DNA of 24,264 nucleotides, taken from assembly GCA_902494135.1 (NCBI GenBank), contig CABUSE010000004.1, positions 1 to 24,264 of the forward strand, written 5' to 3'. This stretch comes from an uncultured Collinsella sp. GTDB lineage: Bacteria > Actinomycetota > Coriobacteriia > Coriobacteriales > Coriobacteriaceae. A program made the position numbers and the translations under genes. The notes under the pieces are model-generated. The model was given only the letters and a program-made list of their open reading frames with translations. It ran no database searches and was not told where the DNA came from. This document shows positions 13,229 through 20,789 of the stretch, in pieces (position 1 is the stretch's first letter; each line of letters starts with the position of its first letter).

Positions 13229-15160
13229 TTACTCCTTATTGCGACGGTAGAGGAAGTAACCGCCCGCGGAGATGACGGCAACGCCAGCGATGGCGAATGC
13301 GGCCACCATGCGGCCATCAAAACGATCGCCAGTGGTGGGCAGGCCGCCCTTGGTGTTCGTCTTGTTAGTGGTTACCGTGGTCGTGGTGTCGGACTTGCCA
13401 GGCTTCTCAGGCTTGGCGGCCGGCTGCTCGGGCTTAGCGGGCTGCTCGGGAGTGCCAGGCTGCTCAGGAGTGCCGGGCTGATCCGGGGTGACCGGATCGG
13501 TGGCAAGAGCATCCTTGGCGTAGGTGATGGACACCTTGAGGCCGTTGGTCTCGGTGTTCAGGTCGCTTGGGGTAAAGGGCTGGTCGAAGTTTTCGGCCTT
13601 CTGATAGGCGCGCATCTCCTGGAGCAGTGCCTTGCACTTCTTGTAGGTGTTCTCGGTAGCAGCCTTGCCGGCCTTGTTGGCCAGGGCAGTGCGGTCCTCG
13701 GTGGTCGTCTCGGCCAGCATGGCGGCGTCAACTTCCTTGTTCTGCTCGATAAGCTCGTTCTGGAGCGCATCGAGGTAGGCACGGACGCTGACACCAAGGG
13801 TGTCAGGGTTCTCGAAGCAGAGCGAGCTGATGTCCATGAGGACGTAGTTGATTGAGTTCTCGGGCTCCTCGTTGTACACGACGTCAGTCTGGTTGCAGTG
13901 ATCGAAGGAGACGGTCTGATCGCTGAAGTACGGGCTGACCTCAGTTATCAGAGCGGAGTACAACGGGATGGCGACGGAGTACGCGGCGCGGGAGAGCATT
14001 TCCCACTGGATGGTAGCGACTTCGGGGTCATACCCGCGACGAATCTGGAAGAGGTTGATCTCGGTGTTGCGCTCGCTGCCGATGCAATAAACACCATCAG
14101 TGTTCGCGTTGAGGCCAGGGACGTTCTCGCCGCGGTTGCCAAAGGCACGAATCAGCTCAAAGGTGCTCCAGCCAGACTTGCCAGGCCTGAAGAACAGGGG
14201 CTGGATTTCGCTGACCATGGCTCCCTTTTGGTCAGGTTTTCCATCCTTCTTTACTGTGATAATGTCGTAATCTGTGCCTTCGGTCAGCTGACTACCAAAA
14301 TAATCGCGGCCTTGCACATAGCGGGACCACTGGTTTACGCCGGAATCGGCGAGGCTCTCGCCATACGTTTGGGCGACATCGAATTTGCCGTCAGCGGAGT
14401 ATTTGGCGAAGCCCTTCTCCACGGGCATGGACTCGATGCCCTCGGAGTGTAGGCAGTTCTCGGGGTCATCAAGGTCGACATCGTAGTTGAGGCTCCCGAT
14501 ATTAGGGTTGAGCGACGCGACGTCGTCAGCGAGCTTCATGGCGATCCACTGATGGGCGGAAAGTGTGGCGAACAGCCAGGTCTCGTTGTTGTCGGCGATG
14601 ATGATCTGGTCGTTGGTGCAGACGCCTTGATCATCGATCAGTCTGCCGAGAAGCTCGACGCCCTCGCGGGCCGTGGCGCTCTCGCCCAGGATGATGCTGC
14701 CGTAACTGTACTCGCCCAGACCCACTTTCTCATCGATGTGGTCTGCTGCATCGGCCTCCGCGTTATAGGAAGTGCTTAGCGTGGCAGAGCAGGAGACGCC
14801 CTTCTCGTTGATTCCGGCTTCGGAATAGGCGTCGGTGCGACCCATCCAGTTGGAGGGGTGGTCGCGTACATAGCTGTAACGATAGGTAGGCTTGTTCGAA
14901 GTGTATTCAAAAGCAGATTCAATCGAGCTGTACTTAAAGCCAGGTTCGTGGGCAGGTTCGATGCCGTAGTGCTTAAGATAGCGCTTGCCAAAGTCCTCGG
15001 CGCGGCCGTAGTACGTATTGCCGTCGGCCGTATAGTTTTTGCCCATGTACATCTGCGTGCAGGCGAGCGCAGATGTCGGCATGGACATGATGGTTGCAGC
15101 TCCAAAGGCGAGGCCTATGCCTAGCTTCTTGAGCGCGTTGACGGGGTGAGTTTTCCTCAT
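13229..15160 (-). CDS. C69 family peptidase, cell-wall anchored (LPXTG)
   Basis: This 643-residue exported Ntn-hydrolase belongs to the C69 (PepD-like) dipeptidase family. A signal peptide covers residues 1-33 and ends in ALA, so cleavage leaves Cys34 (CTQMYMGKNYTADG) as the new N-terminus, where C69 enzymes need their nucleophile. The family segments GRAEDFG, EAGINEKGVS, GESATAREGVELLG and IIIADNNETWL follow. The catalytic domain runs to about residue 490. A helical stretch and a proline-rich repeat (PGTPEQ twice, about 555-590) then lead to the sortase signal LPTTG at 607-611, a hydrophobic span and RRNKE. It should be surface-displayed and hydrolyse dipeptides or small peptides. AGGGA precedes the ATG. 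Confidence 0.9.
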   Translation of the reverse strand: MRKTHPVNALKKLGIGLAFGAATIMSMPTSALACTQMYMGKNYTADGNTYYGRAEDFGKRYLKHYGIEPAHEPGFKYSSIESAFEYTSNKPTYRYSYVRDHPSNWMGRTDAYSEAGINEKGVSCSATLSTSYNAEADAADHIDEKVGLGEYSYGSIILGESATAREGVELLGRLIDDQGVCTNDQIIIADNNETWLFATLSAHQWIAMKLADDVASLNPNIGSLNYDVDLDDPENCLHSEGIESMPVEKGFAKYSADGKFDVAQTYGESLADSGVNQWSRYVQGRDYFGSQLTEGTDYDIITVKKDGKPDQKGAMVSEIQPLFFRPGKSGWSTFELIRAFGNRGENVPGLNANTDGVYCIGSERNTEINLFQIRRGYDPEVATIQWEMLSRAAYSVAIPLYSALITEVSPYFSDQTVSFDHCNQTDVVYNEEPENSINYVLMDISSLCFENPDTLGVSVRAYLDALQNELIEQNKEVDAAMLAETTTEDRTALANKAGKAATENTYKKCKALLQEMRAYQKAENFDQPFTPSDLNTETNGLKVSITYAKDALATDPVTPDQPGTPEQPGTPEQPAKPEQPAAKPEKPGKSDTTTTVTTNKTNTKGGLPTTGDRFDGRMVAAFAIAGVAVISAGGYFLYRRNKE

Positions 15161-15179
15161 TTTCCCTCCCAGCGTGCGA

Positions 15180-15203
15180 AAGCCCTCTGTCGCCAGAGGG
15201 CTT
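15180..15203 (-). repeat. 5'-UTR hairpin of the C69 peptidase gene
   Basis: AAGCCCTCTG (15180-15189) and CAGAGGGCTT (15194-15203) form a perfect 10-bp stem with a TCGC loop. It lies 20 bases before the peptidase start codon on the minus strand. Without a U-run it is more likely an mRNA 5' stabiliser or control element than a terminator. From here to 15386 no gene is seen; the stretch is AT-rich and should contain the peptidase promoter, which I could not place. Confidence 0.55.
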
Positions 15204-15386
15204 CAGCCAATAAAGACACCCCATTAGCGTAACGAACTGGAAACAATATTCATCTATGAAAGACACTTACTCGATAAGCGTGATGAAATATGCGACGAGC
15301 GGTTAATTGTACTCAGTTTGTAGCTTTACTTTAATAAAGACGCCCTGTAATTACTGTAGCCGAATAAAGTAGCTGGGAATGCCTGA

Positions 15387-15430
15387 AATGAAAATCCCCT
15401 GCTGTTTGGCAAATGCATAAACAGCAGGGG
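15387..15430 (-). terminator. Intrinsic terminator after the 30-residue membrane protein gene
   Basis: CCCCTGCTGTTT (15396-15407) and AAACAGCAGGGG (15419-15430) form a perfect 12-bp stem with an 11-base loop. On the minus strand it is followed by ATTTTCATTTC, an interrupted U-tract. It ends the lipid kinase / small protein unit. Confidence 0.75.
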
Positions 15431-15466
15431 AGACGATAATTGGATGAATATCATACCAATGTGGAA

Positions 15467-15559
15467 TTACTTCTTCCGGCGGTGAATCACGTTGATCGCA
15501 TAGCCGACGAGCATGGCCAAAACGATGATGATAAAGCCGAGCAGGGGATTGTCGTTCAT
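15467..15559 (-). CDS. 30-residue single-span membrane protein
   Basis: This small frame encodes MNDNPLLGF, a hydrophobic helix of about 18 residues (IIIVLAMLVGYAIN), and a basic tail HRRKK. TAGGAGG lies five bases before the ATG and overlaps the TAG stop codon of the lipid kinase gene, so translation of the two is very likely coupled. A strong terminator follows 36 bases later. The clean ribosome-binding site, coding-like codons and bracketed position argue that it is real despite its size. The function is unknown; it could act on or anchor the lipid kinase. By the positive-inside rule the C-terminus faces the cytoplasm. Confidence 0.75.
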   Translation of the reverse strand: MNDNPLLGFIIIVLAMLVGYAINVIHRRKK

Positions 15560-15568
15560 AGGGTCCTC

Positions 15569-16486
15569 CTATTTTCCGAGCGGGGAGAATTCGTCGACGA
15601 TGAGGTCGAGGCATTGTGGAAGCGCGCGGGCTCCAAAGACGCCCGAATTGCTGGAGATAATCTCGCCATCGAACTGCATGCCCAGCGACGGGGTGCAGGT
15701 GATCTTGGCTTCCTTGGTCTGGATGATCTTGAACTGCGGGCGCCCGAGTACCTTGCCGGCGGGGTCAAGCGCAGCGGTGATCACGGTAGGCAGCAGCTGC
15801 ACGGTGCGCACGGGTTCGATGACCGCAATGTCGACCATGCCATCGTTCATGCGGCAGTCGGGGAACAGGTTGATGTCGTTTTGGATGACCGAGGTGTTGC
15901 CGGCCATGCAGCAGATGCCGTCGAGCTCCTCGACAATGCCGTCATGCTCAATCGTAAAGTGCGCTACCGTAGGGTTGGGCGTGGCGAGCGCAGAGAGGAA
16001 GTAGGCGATCTCGCCGATGTCGTTTTTGGTGGGGGCGGCCTTCATCATGATCTCGGCGTCGAAGCCCGAGCCGGCGATGATGATGAAGCCGTGGCGCTTC
16101 TCGTTGCCGTTCTCGTCGAGCCAAAAGAGCTCGCCCATGTCGACTTTGACCGTGCGACCGGCACGGCAGGCCTTGGCGAGCGCCGCCGCCTCGGGGGCAT
16201 TGCCGATGTTGTTGAAGAACAGGCAGGCCGTACCGGAGGGGAAGACGAGCGTGGGGACACCGCATCCGCGCATCTGGTCGAGCACGTTGGAGACAGTGCC
16301 GTCGCCGCCCGAAACGACCACGCGGTCAAACTCGCGCACGTCTGCCACGGCGTCCTCGGGTTCCATGCCATCGCCGATAAAGCGCATCACGACCTCGTCG
16401 CCGCCCTGTGCAAGGGCGTGCGTGAATGCGAAGATTTCATCTGAGCTGGGGCCCGATGCCGGGTTGTGGATGATAAGGCAGCGCAT
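15569..16486 (-). CDS. Diacylglycerol kinase-like lipid kinase
   Basis: This 305-residue protein of the DAGK catalytic-domain family phosphorylates lipids (diacylglycerol, sphingoid bases or related) at the membrane. The nucleotide-binding motif SGGDGT is at residues 59-64, and the second conserved loop PSGTACLFFNN at 83-93. GSGFDAEIM near 153 and MNDGMVDIAVIEP near 230 match the C-terminal beta-sandwich, including the DG.l.v pattern. The usual Asn after GTA (GTANLLA in actinobacterial members) is Cys here. Length is typical. No strong ribosome-binding site precedes the ATG. A -10-like TATACT on the minus strand at 16515-16520 lies about 29 bases upstream. It is followed by, and probably coupled to, the 30-residue membrane protein gene. 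Confidence 0.85.
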   Translation of the reverse strand: MRCLIIHNPASGPSSDEIFAFTHALAQGGDEVVMRFIGDGMEPEDAVADVREFDRVVVSGGDGTVSNVLDQMRGCGVPTLVFPSGTACLFFNNIGNAPEAAALAKACRAGRTVKVDMGELFWLDENGNEKRHGFIIIAGSGFDAEIMMKAAPTKNDIGEIAYFLSALATPNPTVAHFTIEHDGIVEELDGICCMAGNTSVIQNDINLFPDCRMNDGMVDIAVIEPVRTVQLLPTVITAALDPAGKVLGRPQFKIIQTKEAKITCTPSLGMQFDGEIISSNSGVFGARALPQCLDLIVDEFSPLGK

Positions 16487-16514
16487 ACTTACGTTCCCGT
16501 TCTGTGACTAACCG

Positions 16515-16522
16515 AGTATAGT
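16515..16522. promoter_or_regulatory. Overlapping divergent -10 boxes
   Basis: TATAGT on the plus strand (16517-16522, with a weak TTCCCG at 16494-16499) faces RNase D. TATACT on the minus strand (16515-16520) faces the lipid kinase. The two -10 boxes share four bases, so the promoters may compete. Confidence 0.4.
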
Positions 16523-16584
16523 TGTAAGACAATGCCGATATCCTACCCGTGTTTTTCGGGCCTAACCTTATTCGATGGGTTGAT

Positions 16585-17718
16585 ATGTACATTTCCACAC
16601 ATCAGGCTCTACTCGACTTTTGCCAGCGCGCCCGTGAGTTCGACGCGATTGCCGTCGATACCGAGTTTTTGCGCGAGCGCACGTTCCATCCGCGTCTATG
16701 TTTGGTTCAGATTGCCACCCCTGCTGAGAGCGTCGCGGTCGATCCCCTGGTAATCGACGACCTATCGCCGCTGGCCGAGCTTATGGCCGACGAGAGCGTG
16801 ACCAAGGTCTTCCACGCGTGCTCGCAGGATATGGAGGTCATGCTCCATACCGTGGGCGTGCTGCCACGACCGATTTTCGATACGCAGGTCGCCGCCGCCT
16901 TTTTGGGCGAGCGCCAGCAGATTTCGTATGGCGCGCTTGTTCAGACGTTCTGCGGCGTATCGCTGCCCAAGACCGAGTCACTGACCGACTGGTCGCGCCG
17001 CCCGCTGACCGATAAGCAGATTGAGTATGCGATCGATGACGTCAAGTACCTGATCGTCGCCTATACCGAGATGATGAGCCGCCTGCGCGAGCTGGGCCGT
17101 GTGGACTGGGTGCTCGACGAGCTGCGCCCGCTGGCTGACGAGTCGCACTATCGCGCCGATCGCCACGAGGCGTTCCGCAAGGTCAAACGCATCAATTCGT
17201 GCAGCCGTCACCAGTTGGGCATCGCGCGCGAGCTCGCCGCCTGGCGCGAGGACCGCGCCGAGCGCCGTAACATCCCGCGCAAGTGGGTCATGTCCGACGA
17301 CACGCTGCTTGCGCTCGTTAAGCGCAATCCCGTGCGCGTTGAGGAGTTCCGTAGCATCCGCGGTACCGATCAGTTGGGGGAGCGCGACGTGGACGGTGCG
17401 CTCATGGCCATCAAGCGCGGCGCGAGCTGCCCGCACGATCGCCTGCCGCTCATGGTGCGCGGTCACCGTCAGATTTCGCCGGAGTTGGAGAGTGTGACGG
17501 ACCTGATGTACGCGCTCATCCGCCTGGTTGCCGAGCGCTCGGGCGTGGCGACTTCGGTCATTGCCTCGCGCGATGACCTGGCCGACTACATTGAGCATCC
17601 CGAGCAGAGCCGCCTGCGCGAAGGTTGGCGCTTTGAGCTTGTGGGCTCGCGCCTGGACGATCTGCTTTCCGGCAATATGGGGTTGACGGTCAAAGATGGC
17701 AAAATTGAATTGCTGTAA
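16585..17718 (+). CDS. rnd: Ribonuclease D
   Basis: This is a 377-residue 3'-5' exoribonuclease of the DEDD superfamily. RNase D trims the 3' ends of tRNA and other small RNAs. Exo I is DTEF at 25-28, Exo II is HACSQDME with Asp82, and Exo III is YAIDDVKYL with Tyr158 and Asp162, so all catalytic acids are present and this is a DEDDy enzyme. C-terminal HRDC-type domains follow (about 200-375, with ELAAWREDRAERRNIPRKW). Length matches E. coli RNase D (375). A GTG at 16549 is in frame, but the ATG at 16585 fits the family start (MYISTHQALLDFC); its ribosome-binding site is weak. Confidence 0.92.
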   Translation: MYISTHQALLDFCQRAREFDAIAVDTEFLRERTFHPRLCLVQIATPAESVAVDPLVIDDLSPLAELMADESVTKVFHACSQDMEVMLHTVGVLPRPIFDTQVAAAFLGERQQISYGALVQTFCGVSLPKTESLTDWSRRPLTDKQIEYAIDDVKYLIVAYTEMMSRLRELGRVDWVLDELRPLADESHYRADRHEAFRKVKRINSCSRHQLGIARELAAWREDRAERRNIPRKWVMSDDTLLALVKRNPVRVEEFRSIRGTDQLGERDVDGALMAIKRGASCPHDRLPLMVRGHRQISPELESVTDLMYALIRLVAERSGVATSVIASRDDLADYIEHPEQSRLREGWRFELVGSRLDDLLSGNMGLTVKDGKIELL

Positions 17719-17741
17719 GGAAGCCTAGCCGCTTGAGTGGG

Positions 17742-17747
17742 TAGAAT
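17742..17747 (+). promoter_or_regulatory. Candidate -10 box of the zinc peptidase gene
   Basis: TAGAAT lies 36 bases before the start codon, between RNase D and the zinc peptidase. No convincing -35 is seen. Confidence 0.35.
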
Positions 17748-17782
17748 GCCTCCAACGTGTAACTCGATTCGGAGGAATTCGC

Positions 17783-18487
17783 ATGCCTTATTACTATGGA
17801 TACGGCTTTGGCATCGACCCGCTGTACCTGCTGGTTGTTCTTGTCTGCACGGTGATCGGTCTTGCCGCACAGAACTATATCAACTCGACGTACAAAACCT
17901 GGTCCAAGGTTCGCTCGGACGGCGACACGGGCGCCACGGTCGCTCGCCGCATGCTCGACGCCAACGGCTGCAACGCCGTGGGTATCAAGGGCGTCGCTGG
18001 TGAGCTCACCGATCATTACAACCCGCAGGACAACAACCTGTATCTCTCGGATGCCAACCGTTCGGGCGGGTCGGTCGCAAGCGTTGCCGTTGCCTGCCAC
18101 GAGGCGGGCCATGCCGCCCAGCGTCAAAGCGGTTACGCCATGATGAAGGTTCGCACCGCCCTCGTGCCGGTCGTCAACTTTACCCAGAACACCTGGACCA
18201 TCGTGTTGCTCTTGGGCCTGTTTATGAACATTGCCGGGCTCACGACCCTCGCGCTGATCTTCTTCTCGTTTAGCGTGCTGTTCCAACTGGTTACGCTGCC
18301 GGTCGAGATTGATGCTAGTCGGCGCGCCGTGGCGTATATTGAGCAGTCGGGTATGAGCTCCAAGCAGGTCAACGGTGCCAAGAAGGTGCTGACGGCCGCC
18401 GCGCTTACCTATGTGGCTGCGGCGCTCACCTCGATTATTCAGCTGCTCTATCTTATGGCTCGCTACAACAGAAACTCCAACCGATAA
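17783..18487 (+). CDS. Zinc metallopeptidase, YugP family
   Basis: This is a 234-residue membrane-bound metallopeptidase of the YugP type (Pfam zinc peptidase 2). A short Tyr/Gly-rich start is followed by a span (about 13-32) and a soluble loop. The catalytic motif HEAGH is at 106-110, two further spans lie at about 136-175, and LPVEIDASRRA follows with Glu175 as the likely third zinc ligand. A last span ends near the C-terminus. Substrates of this family are not established. GGAGG lies close before the ATG. It sits between rnd and xseA but appears to have its own promoter and a strong downstream hairpin. Confidence 0.88.
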   Translation: MPYYYGYGFGIDPLYLLVVLVCTVIGLAAQNYINSTYKTWSKVRSDGDTGATVARRMLDANGCNAVGIKGVAGELTDHYNPQDNNLYLSDANRSGGSVASVAVACHEAGHAAQRQSGYAMMKVRTALVPVVNFTQNTWTIVLLLGLFMNIAGLTTLALIFFSFSVLFQLVTLPVEIDASRRAVAYIEQSGMSSKQVNGAKKVLTAAALTYVAAALTSIIQLLYLMARYNRNSNR

Positions 18488-18503
18488 CAAATTGGGTCGC
18501 TGG

Positions 18504-18533
18504 GCGCCGCGGGGATTCGTGTCCCCGCGGCGC
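18504..18533 (+). terminator. Strong GC hairpin after the zinc peptidase gene
   Basis: Bases 18504-18515 and 18522-18533 form a perfect 12-bp stem (core GCCGCGGGGA) with a six-base loop. No U-tract follows on the plus strand, so it is a hairpin-only terminator or an mRNA 3' stabiliser. A -10-like TACTAT at 18536-18541 immediately downstream may serve xseA. Confidence 0.5.
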
Positions 18534-18602
18534 TGTACTATGTGTTGGACTTGAATTTGCGCAGGGCCGAAGCCCTTGTGCACGATGACGAAAGGAGGCT
18601 GC

Positions 18603-20054
18603 GTGGCAGGCTGGAATCTAACCGGCAATGCCGTTTCCGCCGAGTTCGACGGTTCGGACGATCAGGAGCGCAAGGAGCTCAGCGTGAGCCAGGCGGTGGA
18701 GATTGCCGCCGGCGCGCTCGATGCCATTCCGCAGCTGAGCGTTCTGGGCGAGGTCACGGGTTTCCGTGGCCCCAATGCCCGAAGCGGTCACTGCTACTTC
18801 CAGATTAAGGACGACTCGGCCGCCGTTGACTGCATCATCTGGAAGGGCGCCTACCTTAAGCGCACCTTCGACTTGCGCGATGGCATGCAGGTGAGCTTTA
18901 AGGGCAGCTTCAATCTCTATAAGGCCACGGGCCGCATGAGCTTTGTCGCTCGCTCATTTTCGCTGGCGGGCGAGGGTCTGCTGCGTCAACAAGTGGCGCA
19001 ACTGGCCGAAAAGCTACGCCGCGAGGGCCTGATGGACGAAGCGCGCAAGCGCCGCATACCGGTGTTCTGCTCCCGCGTGGCGGTCGTCACCTCGCTTTCG
19101 GGTGCCGTAATCGACGACGTCAAGCGCACGCTGCGTCGTCGCAACCCGCTCGTCGAGCTCGTCTGCGTGGGCGCCAAGGTTCAAGGCGAGGGTGCGCCGG
19201 CCGAGCTTATTGAGGGCCTGCGCCGTGCCGCCGCCATCACGCCAGCGCCCGACTGCATCTTGCTGGTGCGCGGCGGCGGCTCCTTCGAGGACCTCATGAC
19301 CTTCAACGACGAGGAGCTTGCCCGCGCAGTGGCTGCCTGTCCCGTGCCCGTGGTGACCGGTATCGGCCATGAGCCCGATACCTCGATTTGCGACATGGTG
19401 AGCGACCGCCGCGCCTCCACGCCCACGGCGGCGGCAGAATCGGTGGCGCCGGCTATGACGGAGTTGGCCGATGTGCTCGAGGCGCGCCATCAGCGTCTGG
19501 GTGCCGCGATGGCATCGATGATTGGGTCGGCCCAGGTCGACCTGGAGATGCTCGATCAGCGCGGTCGCCGCGCCTGGGATACCTATACGGCCCGTCTGGG
19601 CGATGCGCTCGATGCGGCTGCGTGCCGCCCGTGCCTCAACGACCCCACATTTATGGTTGAGCGTCGCGAATCGGAGCTTGCGCTGACTGCCGATCGCCTG
19701 TCGGGCGCCATAGTACGCTCGGTCGGGGCATTCCGCTCCAACTTTGAGCGCCTGCCCGAGCGCCTGGTTGCAAGCACCTCGGGGCTCGATGGCAAGCGCC
19801 ATGCGCTCGCGCTTGCGAGTTCCCGTCTGGAGCATCAGGGACGTACGATGCTCAACAAACCCGCGTCCGACCTGGGCCGAGCTGCCGCGTCGCTCGATGC
19901 CCTGTCGCCGCTCAAGGTGCTTGCCCGCGGTTACTCCATCGCGTACAGCGATGACGGTGTGGCTACGAGCGCCAAGACCTTTAAGCCGGGCGACGCCATC
20001 CGCGTGCGTATGGCAGACGGCAACGTGGCTGCAACGGTCGATACGGTCGAGTAA
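18603..20054 (+). CDS. xseA: Exodeoxyribonuclease VII large subunit
   Basis: This is a 483-residue catalytic subunit of exonuclease VII, which degrades single-stranded DNA from both ends. An N-terminal OB-fold (about 15-105, with LSVLGEVTGFRGPNARSGH and FQIKDDSAAVDCIIW) precedes the catalytic domain with IPVFCSRVAVVTSLSGAV, then RGGGSFEDLMTFNDE and TGIGHEPDTSICDMV followed by SDRRASTPTAAAE. A long helical region (about 290-430) and a C-terminal segment with LARGYSI complete the family layout. The GTG at 18603 follows AAAGGAGG (18591-18598). In-frame ATGs at 18576 and 18585 lie before that site and are less likely. xseB follows 42 bases later, so the two subunits are made from one transcript. 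Confidence 0.95.
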   Translation: MAGWNLTGNAVSAEFDGSDDQERKELSVSQAVEIAAGALDAIPQLSVLGEVTGFRGPNARSGHCYFQIKDDSAAVDCIIWKGAYLKRTFDLRDGMQVSFKGSFNLYKATGRMSFVARSFSLAGEGLLRQQVAQLAEKLRREGLMDEARKRRIPVFCSRVAVVTSLSGAVIDDVKRTLRRRNPLVELVCVGAKVQGEGAPAELIEGLRRAAAITPAPDCILLVRGGGSFEDLMTFNDEELARAVAACPVPVVTGIGHEPDTSICDMVSDRRASTPTAAAESVAPAMTELADVLEARHQRLGAAMASMIGSAQVDLEMLDQRGRRAWDTYTARLGDALDAAACRPCLNDPTFMVERRESELALTADRLSGAIVRSVGAFRSNFERLPERLVASTSGLDGKRHALALASSRLEHQGRTMLNKPASDLGRAAASLDALSPLKVLARGYSIAYSDDGVATSAKTFKPGDAIRVRMADGNVAATVDTVE

Positions 20055-20096
20055 CCCGCGTTTCATAGCGATAAACCTTTAGGAAAGGAAACAGAT

Positions 20097-20363
20097 ATGG
20101 CAGAGAAGACCCCGGTCGAGCAGCTTACGTACAAGCAGGCTTCGCAGGAGTTGGAGCTCATCATACGCAGCTTGGAATCGGGCGATATGGAGCTCGAGGA
20201 GTCGCTCGAGAGCTATACCCGCGGCGTCGAGCTCCTCAAGAGCCTGCGTACCCGCTTGTCCGATGCCGAGCAGAAGGTCTCGGTGCTCCTGAAGGACGTC
20301 GACGGCAACGACGTGCTCGCCGACGGCGAAGCCGCCAACACCGACGACAACCTTTCGTTCTAA
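20097..20363 (+). CDS. xseB: Exodeoxyribonuclease VII small subunit
   Basis: This 88-residue small subunit binds the helical region of XseA and is needed for active exonuclease VII. Family features are LTYKQASQELELIIRSLESG, then DMELEESLESYTRG and LLKSLRTRLSDAEQKV, forming two helices, with an acidic C-terminal tail (about 66-88). AGGAAAGGAAA precedes the ATG. It lies directly after xseA, the usual arrangement. Confidence 0.95.
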   Translation: MAEKTPVEQLTYKQASQELELIIRSLESGDMELEESLESYTRGVELLKSLRTRLSDAEQKVSVLLKDVDGNDVLADGEAANTDDNLSF

Positions 20364-20370
20364 CCACCCC

Positions 20371-20393
20371 GACCAAATATAATTACCTTGGTC
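20371..20393 (+). promoter_or_regulatory. Promoter of the HIT gene with flanking palindrome
   Basis: A perfect TATAAT at 20378-20383 lies 30 bases before the HIT start codon. It is flanked by GACCAA (20371-20376) and TTGGTC (20388-20393), a perfect inverted repeat. A protein bound there would block the -10. No strong -35 is seen. Confidence 0.45.
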
Positions 20394-20412
20394 TGCGAGA
20401 AAGGAACCAACC

Positions 20413-20748
20413 ATGTGTGATTGCATCTTCTGCAAAATTGCCAACCACGAGATCCCCTCGACCGTCGTTTACGAGGACGACCAAGTCATCGCCTTCGACG
20501 ACCTCAATCCCCAGGCGCCGGTCCACACGCTCGTGATCCCCAAGAAGCACTACAGCGACATCGCCGATAACGTGCCCGCCGAGACCATGGGCGCCATGGC
20601 CCACGCCATCCAGGAGGTCGCCAAGGTCAAGGGCTTGGAGGACGGTTTCCGCGTCATCTCCAACAAGGGCGTCAACGCCGGCCAGACCGTCATGCACTTC
20701 CACATGCACGTCCTCGGCGGCAAGAACCTGGGCGAGAACCTCATCTGA
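20413..20748 (+). CDS. HIT family nucleotide-binding hydrolase (HinT-like)
   Basis: This 111-residue histidine-triad protein is of the HinT type, a purine nucleoside phosphoramidase. It has CIFCKIANHEIPSTVVYEDD at the N-terminus, PKKHYSDI in the middle and the triad HFHMH at 95-99, with His97 as the probable nucleophile. Two N-terminal Cys residues (CDCIFC) may bind zinc as in some members. AAAGGAA precedes the ATG. It is a normal full-length family member, probably with its own promoter after xseB. Confidence 0.93.
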   Translation: MCDCIFCKIANHEIPSTVVYEDDQVIAFDDLNPQAPVHTLVIPKKHYSDIADNVPAETMGAMAHAIQEVAKVKGLEDGFRVISNKGVNAGQTVMHFHMHVLGGKNLGENLI

Positions 20749-20789
20749 GGACGCACGGCCCGTCGCCTTGGCTGCCTTTGGAGTAACCT

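Noticed and set aside
13440..13480. Short tandem repeat as a CRISPR or phase-variable tract
   Set aside because: It encodes the PGTPEQ-type proline-rich wall spacer of the C69 peptidase, in frame with the protein.
15440..16444. A 334-codon plus-strand frame opposite the lipid kinase gene
   Set aside because: The minus-strand gene has clear DAGK motifs; the plus frame has none and is a codon-bias shadow.
19014..20066. A 350-codon minus-strand frame opposite xseA
   Set aside because: xseA motifs are unambiguous on the plus strand; the minus frame is His/Arg-rich with no recognisable domain.
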